Source of the DNA: Clostridia bacterium
GTDB taxonomy: Bacteria > Bacillota > Clostridia > Oscillospirales > SIG627
DNA length: 39,802 nucleotides
Assembly: GCA_017439965.1 (NCBI GenBank)
Contig: JAFSID010000056.1
Span: forward strand, 1 to 39,802
Direction: 5' to 3'
Each line of letters opens with the position of its first letter. Position 1 is the first letter of the stretch. This document shows positions 15,940-23,948 of the stretch, one piece after another. Under the pieces are notes generated by a model, which saw only the letters and a list, made by a program, of their open reading frames with translations, did no database searches and was not told the DNA's origin. The position numbers were made by a program, and so were the translations under genes.

Positions 15940-16755
15940 ATGCTACCTACAATGAAAATAGGAGACCTTGAGGTTACAAGGCTTATAGTTGGAACGAATC
16001 CCTTTTCGGGTAAATCTCACCTTACTCCTTCGGTTGATGCTGATATGAAGGAGCATTTTACCGATGAAAAGGTATTTGCAATGCTCAAGCGTTGCGAGGA
16101 GGTAGGCATTAATGCGGTGCAATCGCGCGGAAGTATGCCTATAATGGACGTCTTATACCGTTACAGACAAAACGGAGGCAATCTTCTGTGGCTTGCACAA
16201 ACGGGTAAGAATCTGACAACCTTTGACGAGGAGCTTGACGAGATGATGAAATACTCACCCTCGGCGCTTTGCATTCACGGCGAGCTTGCCGACGACCTTC
16301 TTTTGACAGACCGTCTCGAGCTTCTCGGTGTATTGCTCGATAAGATGAGAAAAAAAGGTTTGCCTGTAGGAATATGCTCACATTTTCCGCAGGTGCTTGA
16401 ATATTCAGAGGAAAACGGACTCAACCCCGATTATTATATGGCATCTGTTTATAATCTTTTTCAGCCTGACCGTTCAAACGATATGGTAAAGACGGGGGAG
16501 CGCTTTGAGGATAGTGACCTCCCCAAGATGTATGGCGTTATACAAAAGCTATCCGCACCGACTGTTGCCTTGAAGATACTTGGCGCAGGACGTCGCTGTC
16601 AAACGCAGGAGCAGGTCCGCAACGCTTTCATTGAGGCGTTTTCCTCAATAAAAAAAGGCGACGGAGTTTTGGTCGGAATGTTTGATAAATACGACGATCA
16701 GCCTGCATTAAACGCTCAATATACGCTTGATGCTATCAGGCTGTCTTCAAAATGA
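15940..16755 (+). CDS. Aldo/keto-reductase-like TIM-barrel protein, function unknown
   Basis: About 271 residues. The opening MKIGDLEVTRLIVGTNPFSG resembles the first beta strand of aldo/keto reductases, and ALKILGAGRR resembles their late K-x-LGAGR strand, so a TIM barrel is likely. I cannot place the usual Asp-Tyr-Lys-His catalytic tetrad with confidence, so it may not be a reductase. Start chosen at ATG 15940, five bases after GGAGG and downstream of the promoter; a longer frame from 15901 overlaps the promoter. First gene of the operon. Confidence 0.65.
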   Translation: MLPTMKIGDLEVTRLIVGTNPFSGKSHLTPSVDADMKEHFTDEKVFAMLKRCEEVGINAVQSRGSMPIMDVLYRYRQNGGNLLWLAQTGKNLTTFDEELDEMMKYSPSALCIHGELADDLLLTDRLELLGVLLDKMRKKGLPVGICSHFPQVLEYSEENGLNPDYYMASVYNLFQPDRSNDMVKTGERFEDSDLPKMYGVIQKLSAPTVALKILGAGRRCQTQEQVRNAFIEAFSSIKKGDGVLVGMFDKYDDQPALNAQYTLDAIRLSSK

Positions 16756-16779
16756 TTTTTATACAAGGAGAATTGTGAA

Positions 16780-17802
16780 ATGAGATTGATTTCTGCTTTT
16801 ATATCGTGCTTGCTTATTTGCACGTTCCTTTTAATTGGATGTAGCGTTAAAGAGAACGAGCCTGAAAATCCTGTTGAAAACGAGGAAGCACCGATTGTTG
16901 AGGAAAAAGGGGCTGAGGCTGAAGCGCCCGAGGAAATGCCCGAAGAGACGGTAGTTACCGCTCCCGAGGAGAAGCCCGAAGAAAAGCCTGAAGAGATTCC
17001 CGAGGAAAAGCCCGTTGCGGAATACGTTGCCGTCGAAGGCTTCAGCTTATCCTTTAACAGCGTAACGCTTTCGGTCGGTGATAAGCGTATGCCTATCGTA
17101 AGTGTTACCCCATCAAACGCCACGAATAAAGGCGAGTCCTGGATAAGCTCCGATGAGTCGGTTGCAAGAGTTGACAGACTCGGAAACATCACTGCGATTG
17201 CAGAGGGTACTTGTACAGTAACGGTTACGTCAACTGATAACAAGGACGTTTATTCTACCGTAAACGTTACTGTTGTTCCACAGCCCGATTTGACTTACAT
17301 TGACGGAATCCTCATAGTAAATAAGACGTATCCCTTGCCTAACACCTATGCACCCGGATGGGAGACTGAGGCGTCAGGTCCTCTTTGGGAAATGATATCC
17401 GCCGCTAAGGCTGAGGGTATCAATCTTTGGATGACGTCGGGATACCGTAGCTATTACGACCAGGAATACATATATAACGGCTACGTCGCAAGAGACGGTC
17501 AGGCTGAGGCTGATACTTATTCGGCGCGTCCGGGTCATTCCGAGCATCAGACGGGACTTGCGTACGACCTCAACGACCTTGCAAGTAATTTCGGTGAAAC
17601 CGCTGAGGGCAAATGGGTAGCCGAAAACTGTCACAAGTATGGATTTATAGTGAGATATCCAAAAGAGAAGGAAGCAATTACGGGCTATATATACGAGCCC
17701 TGGCATATCAGATATCTCGGTGTTGAAAAGGCTACCGAGGTTTACGAAAGCGGTCTGTGTCTCGAGGAATTTCTCGGCATAACCTCTGTATACGCTGAAT
17801 AA
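16780..17802 (+). CDS. Lipoprotein D-Ala-D-Ala carboxypeptidase, VanY/M15B type, with BIG2 domain
   Basis: 340 residues. Signal peptide with lipobox LIGC (lipidated C21); a Glu/Pro-rich linker (about 27-80) with repeated EKPEE units that would span the cell wall; a bacterial Ig-like (BIG2) domain (about 84-165); then an M15B peptidase domain. Zinc-site motif SEHQTGLAYDL gives H256 and D263; EPWHIRY gives catalytic E306 and H309. It trims the terminal D-Ala of peptidoglycan stem peptides outside the membrane. There are no vancomycin-resistance genes nearby, so a cell-wall maturation role is likelier than VanY resistance. AAGGAG precedes the start. Confidence 0.92.
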   Translation: MRLISAFISCLLICTFLLIGCSVKENEPENPVENEEAPIVEEKGAEAEAPEEMPEETVVTAPEEKPEEKPEEIPEEKPVAEYVAVEGFSLSFNSVTLSVGDKRMPIVSVTPSNATNKGESWISSDESVARVDRLGNITAIAEGTCTVTVTSTDNKDVYSTVNVTVVPQPDLTYIDGILIVNKTYPLPNTYAPGWETEASGPLWEMISAAKAEGINLWMTSGYRSYYDQEYIYNGYVARDGQAEADTYSARPGHSEHQTGLAYDLNDLASNFGETAEGKWVAENCHKYGFIVRYPKEKEAITGYIYEPWHIRYLGVEKATEVYESGLCLEEFLGITSVYAE

Positions 17803-17820
17803 TTACAAGGAGAATTGATT

Positions 17821-19301
17821 ATGTATCAGAAGGATATTCATAAAATCTGGCTTGCAACCGGTGAAAAAAAGGTGTATCTTGAGCCTTCTATGGCAAACCG
17901 TCACGGACTTATCGCTGGCGCAACCGGAACGGGTAAAACAGTAACTCTTAAGGTTCTTGCTGAATCCTTCAGCGATATGGGAGTTCCCGTATTCGTTGCA
18001 GATATCAAGGGTGACCTTTCGGGTATGTGTGCCGTTGGTAGCGAGAATAAGCACATTCGCCGTAGCATTGATACTATGGGCATTACCGATTTCAATTACT
18101 GTACCTATCCCGTTCAATTCTGGGACGTTTACGGTAAGCAGGGTCTCCCCGTCAGAACTACCGTTTCGGAAATGGGTCCCGATTTGCTTGCAAGACTTCT
18201 CGGGCTTAATGATACCCAAAGCGGTGTGTTGCGTATAGTTTTTCGCGTTGCCGACGACAAAGGGCTTCTTTTGATAGACCTCAAGGACCTTCGCGCAATG
18301 CTCCAATACGTAGGTGACAACGCAAAGGATTTTAAGCTTCAGTACGGAAACGTTTCAGCACAAAGCATCGGTGCTATTCAGCGTTCTCTTCTTACTCTTG
18401 AGGATGAGGGAGGAGAGCTGTTCTTTGGAGAGCCATCTCTTGAACTTTCCGATTGGATCGAGTGGGACGAAAACGGAAGAGGATATATGAATATCCTCGA
18501 ATGCTCCGAGCTTTCCAAAGACCTCTCCTTTACGGAACCTTCCTGTTGTGGATGCTGTCTGAAATATACGATATGCTACCCGAGGCGGGAGACCTTGAAA
18601 AGCCTAAGCTTGCATTCTTCTTTGATGAAGCGCATCTTCTTTTCGACGACGCGCCCAAGGCTCTTATTGATAAGGTCGAGCAGGTCGTTCGTCTTATACG
18701 TTCAAAGGGTGTCAGCGTGTGGTTTATCACGCAGAATCCGACCGATATTCCCGACAGCGTTCTCGGTCAGATCGGTAACAGAGTTCAGCACGCACTTCGC
18801 GCTTATACACCAAACGACCAGAAGGCACTCAACGCAGCCGCAAAATCCTTCCGCATCAATCCCGCTTTCCGTACCGTTGACGCGATTCAAGCTCTCGGAA
18901 CTGGCGAGGCGCTCGTCTCCGTTCTCGACGAGAAGGGTGTACCGACAATGGTCGAAAGAGCAAATATCCTTCCTCCAAAAAGCAGTATGTCGGCAGTTGA
19001 TTCATCCGTTCTTCAAGGAATTGTCAAATCAAGCTCGTATTATAATAAGTATTCATCTGAGCTTGACCGTGAATCAGCGTATGAGATAATAACAGAGGAA
19101 AATGAGGTCCTTGAAAAGCAAGAGGCTGAAGAGGAAAAGAAGCAGGAAAAGGCGAAGGCTAAGAAAACCACCGCCAAAAAGAAAACTACAAGGAAGAAGT
19201 CAACTGTTTTAGAAAAGACCATCAACAGCACCGCAAACAGTATAGGCAGAGAGATAGGACGACAGATTGTTAGAGGAATATTTAACAATTTCTTGAAATA
19301 A
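17821..19301 (+). pseudogene. HerA-like ATPase (DUF853) with a one-base frameshift
   Basis: Joined across two frames the product would be about 493 residues, normal for DUF853 AAA-type ATPases related to the HerA DNA translocase. Frame one has Walker A GATGTGKT (33-40) and runs in family sequence to [10 protein letters not shown]. At 18517-18519 (AAA) the reading must move by -1: the frame that continues [39 protein letters not shown] (Walker B) is shifted. One missing A in the AAA run explains it. The C-terminus is Lys/Ala-rich (about 430-465). No classical -1 slippery heptamer is present, so it is a mutation or an assembly error. ATG 17821 follows AAGGAG. Confidence 0.85.
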
Positions 19302-19324
19302 ATCAGACGCTAAGGATGAATAAA

Positions 19325-20158
19325 ATGAAGAATTATAAGATTATTGTTACCGACCTTGACGGAACGTTGCTTAATGACAGCTCGGAAATAAGCCGGGAAA
19401 ATCTTTCGGCTATAAAAACGCTCCTTGACAGCGGAGTACATTTTGTCCCGTCGTCGGGAAGAACATATTCCGAAATACCGCAAAAACTGAAGAACTTTGA
19501 CAATATGAGATTTGTAATTCATTCAAACGGCGCGGTCGTTTACGACAGAGTGACGGGTAAGCGTATACGGACCTGCCTTGATAATTCGACAGTTGTTAAG
19601 ATTATGGATATACTGAAGAAATACGAATGTCATATTACCTTCAGATGCGAGGGAGAATGCTACGTTGATGCATCAATGCAAGCGGATGAGGATTTTGAGT
19701 ATTACAACGTCTTTATTCCTCACAGACTCGTTGTATGCGACTACGCCAACCACCTTAAAGACTTTTATGAATATGCATATAGGTGCGATAACGTAGAGGT
19801 ATTCTCGGTCTTTTTCCATAGACTTGAGGATAAAATTGAATGTAAAAGGTATTTTGAAGAGGAGCTTGGACTCCGTGCGGTTGAGGTCAGTGACCACAAC
19901 ATCGAGGTCGTCAACCGCAAGGCAGGTAAGGGGAATGCGCTTTGCGCTCTTGCAGATATGCTTGGAGTTGACTATTCCGAGACTATCGCCGTCGGAGACA
20001 GTGACAATGATATCAGCATGATAAAGTCTGCGGGGCTCGGTCTTGCTGTCGGAAATGCTTGCGATGAGCTCAAGGAGGCTGCTGATGCAGTGATATGCAC
20101 TAACGAGGAGCACGCGATTTCTTATATACTGAATAATTATTTTAACTTAAATGTATGA
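19325..20158 (+). CDS. Cof-type HAD superfamily phosphatase
   Basis: 277 residues. Motif I is VTDLDGTLLND near the N-terminus with the nucleophile Asp; motif II SSGRT; motif III K in NRKAGKGNAL; motif IV VGDSDNDISM. The cap is the C2B type of Cof/YidA enzymes, which hydrolyse small phosphosugars and similar metabolites in the cytoplasm. I use ATG 19325 (nine bases after AAGG); the ATG at 19316 abuts that site. The stop is 8 bases before the next chosen start. Confidence 0.88.
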   Translation: MKNYKIIVTDLDGTLLNDSSEISRENLSAIKTLLDSGVHFVPSSGRTYSEIPQKLKNFDNMRFVIHSNGAVVYDRVTGKRIRTCLDNSTVVKIMDILKKYECHITFRCEGECYVDASMQADEDFEYYNVFIPHRLVVCDYANHLKDFYEYAYRCDNVEVFSVFFHRLEDKIECKRYFEEELGLRAVEVSDHNIEVVNRKAGKGNALCALADMLGVDYSETIAVGDSDNDISMIKSAGLGLAVGNACDELKEAADAVICTNEEHAISYILNNYFNLNV

Positions 20159-20165
20159 GGTTGGC

Positions 20166-21176
20166 ATGAAAAGTCTTGAAGCACTCCTTGACCGTCTGAT
20201 GTCCGACGGTACTGTTAACAATATATTCGTAAGGGTTGGCATAAACGATGCTGTTCTTTACGACGCAAAAAGAACCATTGGAAAGAGAATTGATTCAGAG
20301 ACTGTATTTGATATGGCTTCGGTCACCAAAATACTCTCCACAACAACGCTTGCTTTTATAGCACTCGACAAAGGGCTGTTTACAACAGACACGCTTGTAT
20401 CAAGCATCTTTCCTTGCGCAAAGCAATACAACATCTTAACGGTAGGTCATCTTTTAACACACAGAATGGGTATCGGTCATAAGCCCTTGAATGACCCAAG
20501 CGTTAGCGTTGATAACGTCGCTGAATACATATTGAATATACCGAACGATACACCCGTTGGAGAGTGCTATGCGTACAGCTGCCCTGCATTTGTTCTTCTT
20601 GGGCGTATAATCGAAAAGGTTATGGGCGATTCCTTGGATAATCTATTCGACAGCTACGTAGCAAAGCCTCTTGGAATGATGAGAACCTCATATCATCCTC
20701 AAATTACTGAAAATATGATAAACCATAATCCTACCGATGACTTAAAGGGGATAGTTAACGACTATAATTGCCGTCATTTAGGAGGAGTGGCTGGAAATTC
20801 GGGCGTCTTTTCCTGTATTGACGATATGACGAAATACGCTCAAATGCTTTTGAATAAAGGTTATCCGATTATAAGCGCCGAAACCTTTACGGAGGCTACA
20901 CGGCTTCATTTTAAGAACGATGTTGAGTCCCGTACTCTCGGATTCGTATACGTTGATAAAAGCTTTTGGCAAACGGGAGACCTGTTTGAAGAAGGAAGTA
21001 TTGGCCATTGCGGATTTGCAGGTCAATCGGTATTCGTTGATTTGAACAGCGGTCTTTATGTTATAATTCTTTCCGATGCCACTTCTACCGTGACACGCAA
21101 GTTCGGTGAGGTTCGCTATGAAATCGTAAAGGAAATGAGACGCGACATACATAACGCAATTAAATCCGATATGTAA
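20166..21176 (+). CDS. Serine hydrolase, beta-lactamase class C/EstB family
   Basis: 336 residues. The SxxK motif is S52-V-T-K55 (MASVTKILSTT); the second motif is Y137-S-C in place of the usual Y-x-N; the third is H-C-G in GHCGFAGQS. There is no signal peptide, so this is more likely a cytoplasmic esterase, amidase or peptidase of the family than a drug-resistance enzyme. The ATG at 20166 is preceded by GAGG; an upstream ATG at 20151 overlaps the previous gene. Last gene of the operon, closed by the hairpin at 21175-21213. Confidence 0.85.
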   Translation: MKSLEALLDRLMSDGTVNNIFVRVGINDAVLYDAKRTIGKRIDSETVFDMASVTKILSTTTLAFIALDKGLFTTDTLVSSIFPCAKQYNILTVGHLLTHRMGIGHKPLNDPSVSVDNVAEYILNIPNDTPVGECYAYSCPAFVLLGRIIEKVMGDSLDNLFDSYVAKPLGMMRTSYHPQITENMINHNPTDDLKGIVNDYNCRHLGGVAGNSGVFSCIDDMTKYAQMLLNKGYPIISAETFTEATRLHFKNDVESRTLGFVYVDKSFWQTGDLFEEGSIGHCGFAGQSVFVDLNSGLYVIILSDATSTVTRKFGEVRYEIVKEMRRDIHNAIKSDM

Positions 21177-21213
21177 AAAGCTTGGCATAGCGTTTTGCTA
21201 TGCCAAGCTTTTT
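21175..21213. terminator. Bidirectional terminator overlapping two stop codons
   Basis: Perfect 17-base arms (21175-21191 and 21197-21213), 5-base loop, flanked by A and T runs. It contacts the stop codons of the convergent serine hydrolase and DUF4091 genes, so it ends both transcripts. Confidence 0.93.
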
Positions 21214-22924
21214 AATTGGTTTCTTTAATTCTTTGATTTATTGCTTGTCGGAGAGTGAACAGAGAATCCTTATCGGGATCGGTTTGTGAGTTAATTTCAC
21301 CGAGATGCTTTTCACAAATAGCTAAAACCTCATCCCTGCCAATACGCTCCTCAAGAAGCTGTAAGGCGCGTAAATCGTCAAAAGCCTCTGCCATAAGCTT
21401 TTCTCTTATCGAGGGTACGACGTATCCTCCGTTTTTGTCTGCAATTGGATACGCCAGATATGCAATTCCCGGGTACAGCTTATATCCGCCGGGATTAGAT
21501 TTTGGGTCGTATATTCCTGCGCTGAGTCTGTCATAGTAATAGTTATAAGCCCAATCGAGAAAGCCGAGAGCCTTATATCTGTAAAGCTGTATTCCGAGCA
21601 CTCTTGTTCTTGCGGCAGTATTCGGTATCATTCGGTTAGTACAGTAGGGAAGTGGATAGCCCGTGTAATAGAGCCACAGAGTCGGGCATTTGCCGTCAAA
21701 ATCGTCAGCGTGTCTCATAAACGCTATTGGATGGTCTACGAGTCCCGCGTCATAGAATTTCAAGCTGCACATTGCATCCGCAACAATTTGACCTTCAAGA
21801 ATATCTGCAACGTTTTCCTTTGCCTTCTTGTATGACTCGAAATGTGCTTCCGCAGGCTCATCGGATATATGGAACAAAAGTGATTTTTCAATACCTTCTT
21901 GCTTTGCAAATTGCATAAATGCGGTAAGATACGCCCGTATAAAGCCTACGTATTCGTTGCTTGATGCGTCGGTATCAAATCCAAATATATGCTCACCGCT
22001 CTTTAAATATATATTTGGGGCGGCAACAGCTCCCCATTGGCTGAAGAGGTGACAGTGCTCGAGTATTTTGATACCGCATTTAAGCGCGTGTCTTATGTAA
22101 CGACGCATTTTATCAAAGCCGAATTTCCACTCTCCGTTCACCTTTTCTATATCTACGAGCTGAACGTTTTTACGCTCTTGACCGATAGGCGTGTCAAGAG
22201 GTGGAGTAAATGCAGGTAAAAGGAGTACGTTTTGTCTGTGACGGGTCATATTTGTAACGTACTTATCAAAGAGCACGTAAAACTCGTCGGTATACGGCTC
22301 AACACCAAAATAGTCGCATACGCAGTCGACGTGAAACCAGTTGGTGTAATACGTTTTTTGTTCGGGAAGAATAGCGTCAATAATTTCAACTGTAATTGAT
22401 TCTTCGCAGATGACAGTGTTGTCTGCAAGGGAAATCATTTTAACAGTTATGGAGTACTCACCCGAAGACAGTGTTTCACTGTCCTGATTTAGTGTTATCC
22501 ATACTGCTTGATAATCAACGTCGGTTGCGTTAAGAAGGTTTTCGCAGCCTCTTTCAAAGTATCCGTAATCTCCGCCGATAGTCTTTTTAAAGTATATTTC
22601 GGGCTTTGAAGGGCGTGGCATAAGAATGTCGGAAAAAAGACCCGGTAATTCCGATTCGTAGCCCGTCTTGTCCCCATGAAGATTCATTGTATTCATTATC
22701 GGTACGTAATCAACCCTATATACCGAAGAGGGCAAGCTTGTTTCAACGAAAATGCTTACGGCAAGAGGAAGAAAGGATTTAGGAGCCTTGTAAAGAGCTT
22801 GAAACGAAAAGGACTCGTTTCTCATCATTGTGGCTTTTTTTATAACTCTTGCTTCAATTTGTTCAGGCGTTCGCGAGGGAAGATGCTTATACTGTGACGA
22901 TACTATTTTCAAAAGCTCTGACAT
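21212..22924 (-). CDS. GH123-like protein with DUF4091 domain
   Basis: 570 residues, no signal peptide. An N-terminal beta-sandwich (about 30-185) is followed by a TIM-barrel domain (about 195-480) with FHISDEPAEAHFESYKKAK; the D355-E356 pair matches the catalytic Asp-Glu pair of GH123 beta-N-acetylgalactosaminidases, which use substrate-assisted catalysis. FHVDCVCDYF and DWAYNYYYDRL fit the DUF4091 barrel. A cytoplasmic glycosidase of amino sugars is the best guess, but DUF4091 covers many untested proteins. AGGAGG lies before the ATG. An own promoter is seen at 22951-22979. Confidence 0.78.
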   Translation of the reverse strand: MSELLKIVSSQYKHLPSRTPEQIEARVIKKATMMRNESFSFQALYKAPKSFLPLAVSIFVETSLPSSVYRVDYVPIMNTMNLHGDKTGYESELPGLFSDILMPRPSKPEIYFKKTIGGDYGYFERGCENLLNATDVDYQAVWITLNQDSETLSSGEYSITVKMISLADNTVICEESITVEIIDAILPEQKTYYTNWFHVDCVCDYFGVEPYTDEFYVLFDKYVTNMTRHRQNVLLLPAFTPPLDTPIGQERKNVQLVDIEKVNGEWKFGFDKMRRYIRHALKCGIKILEHCHLFSQWGAVAAPNIYLKSGEHIFGFDTDASSNEYVGFIRAYLTAFMQFAKQEGIEKSLLFHISDEPAEAHFESYKKAKENVADILEGQIVADAMCSLKFYDAGLVDHPIAFMRHADDFDGKCPTLWLYYTGYPLPYCTNRMIPNTAARTRVLGIQLYRYKALGFLDWAYNYYYDRLSAGIYDPKSNPGGYKLYPGIAYLAYPIADKNGGYVVPSIREKLMAEAFDDLRALQLLEERIGRDEVLAICEKHLGEINSQTDPDKDSLFTLRQAINQRIKETN

Positions 22925-22950
22925 ATTGACCTCCTAAGTGCTTTTTGTTA

Positions 22951-22979
22951 ATTATATAATTTGAATTAATGTGTTGTAA
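22951..22979 (-). promoter_or_regulatory. Promoter of the GH123-like gene
   Basis: On the minus strand: -35 TTACAA (22974-22979), 17-base spacer, -10 TATAAT (22951-22956). Divergent from the SGNH hydrolase promoter 63 bases away. Confidence 0.55.
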
Positions 22980-23041
22980 ATACACTAAACGGCTTATTTT
23001 TTGCACAAATCTGCTATTAAAAAACACAGTATAAATACCTA

Positions 23042-23070
23042 TTGATTTGTTTATCCTTCTGTGGTATAAT
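23042..23070 (+). promoter_or_regulatory. Promoter of the SGNH hydrolase gene
   Basis: -35 TTGATT (23042-23047), 17-base spacer, -10 TATAAT (23065-23070) with TGG extended -10. Confidence 0.7.
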
Positions 23071-23099
23071 CTGTGTATATCAATTGAAAGGATATTGTT

Positions 23100-23831
23100 A
23101 TGAGAATTAAGGATAAAATCAATTTGGATCTTCAAGGGCTTATAAACGAAGGTGCGATTACTATCGTTGCATTTGGCGACAGTGTTACTCACGGAGCTTT
23201 CGGTCTCGGTGAGCTTGATTACGATGCAGTTTATTGGAACAGATTGCGTCAAAAAATTCTTGCTGTCAGAAATTACGTTCCCGTAAACGTCATTAATTCA
23301 GGCATCGGCGGAGTCACTGCAAACGGTTCAATTTGTCGAGTAGAAAAGCAGGTGCTTGCTCATAATCCCGACCTTATAATCATTTGCTTTGGCTTGAATG
23401 ACGTAAACGCTCCTCTTGACGTTTACCTTTCGTCACTCAAAGCAATCTTCGAAAAGTGTAATACAAGTGACGCCGAGGTTATATTTATGACTCCAAACAG
23501 CTTTAATACCCGCGTTGCTGACGATACTGCCGATGTACACAAGGAATATGCAGCCGTTACCGCCAAGTATCAGAATGAAGGTAAAATGGATTTGTATATG
23601 TCTTCAGCCAAAAAGCTTGCTGAGGAAATGGGAGTTACGGTATGTGATTGCTACGCCGAGTGGACGAAGCTTGCAGAAACAGAGGACGTTACAATGCTTC
23701 TTGAAAACCGTATTAATCATCCTACCCGTGAAATGCACGAGCTTTTTGCAAATATGCTTTTTAAAACTATATTCGGTGACGACTTTGAAAGCGTTAAAGG
23801 TACTGTCAGCACAATGTTTCAAGGCGTTTGA
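23100..23831 (+). CDS. SGNH/GDSL-family hydrolase
   Basis: 243 residues, no signal peptide. Block I AFGDSVTHG gives nucleophile S28; block II NSGIGG gives the oxyanion glycine; block III FGLND gives N100; block V NHPTREMHELFA gives H207. This is the set expected for SGNH esterases, including carbohydrate acetylesterases. The divergent GH123-like gene suggests, but does not prove, a role in removing acetyl groups from the same glycan. AAGGA precedes the ATG. Confidence 0.85.
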   Translation: MRIKDKINLDLQGLINEGAITIVAFGDSVTHGAFGLGELDYDAVYWNRLRQKILAVRNYVPVNVINSGIGGVTANGSICRVEKQVLAHNPDLIIICFGLNDVNAPLDVYLSSLKAIFEKCNTSDAEVIFMTPNSFNTRVADDTADVHKEYAAVTAKYQNEGKMDLYMSSAKKLAEEMGVTVCDCYAEWTKLAETEDVTMLLENRINHPTREMHELFANMLFKTIFGDDFESVKGTVSTMFQGV

Positions 23832-23840
23832 TTTATTTGG

Positions 23841-23869
23841 TTGACTTTTACAAATTAATATGTTAAAAT
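23841..23869 (+). promoter_or_regulatory. Promoter of the NSS transporter gene
   Basis: -35 TTGACT (23841-23846), 17-base spacer, -10 TAAAAT (23864-23869) with TGT extended -10. The leader then holds a 6-base-pair hairpin (CGTGCA/TGCACG, 23886-23891 with 23898-23903) followed by ACTCTTTT, a weak attenuator-like structure. Confidence 0.7.
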
Positions 23870-23948
23870 GCATTAACAAAATAGCCGTGCATATTTTTGC
23901 ACGACTCTTTTGTTGTATATGGACACGATAAATTCTTTGGAGGACGTT

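Noticed and set aside
16780-17802. Vancomycin resistance (vanY) gene cluster
   Set aside because: No vanHAX, vanR/S or related genes are nearby; the lipoprotein with BIG2 spacer fits a general cell-wall carboxypeptidase.
18511-18530. Programmed -1 ribosomal frameshift in the DUF853 gene
   Set aside because: The zero-frame codons CTT TCC AAA GAC do not form an X XXY YYZ slippery site and no strong downstream structure was seen; a mutation or assembly error is simpler.
20166-21176. Antibiotic-resistance beta-lactamase
   Set aside because: There is no signal peptide and the second motif is YSC rather than YxN; the family is dominated by esterases and peptidases.
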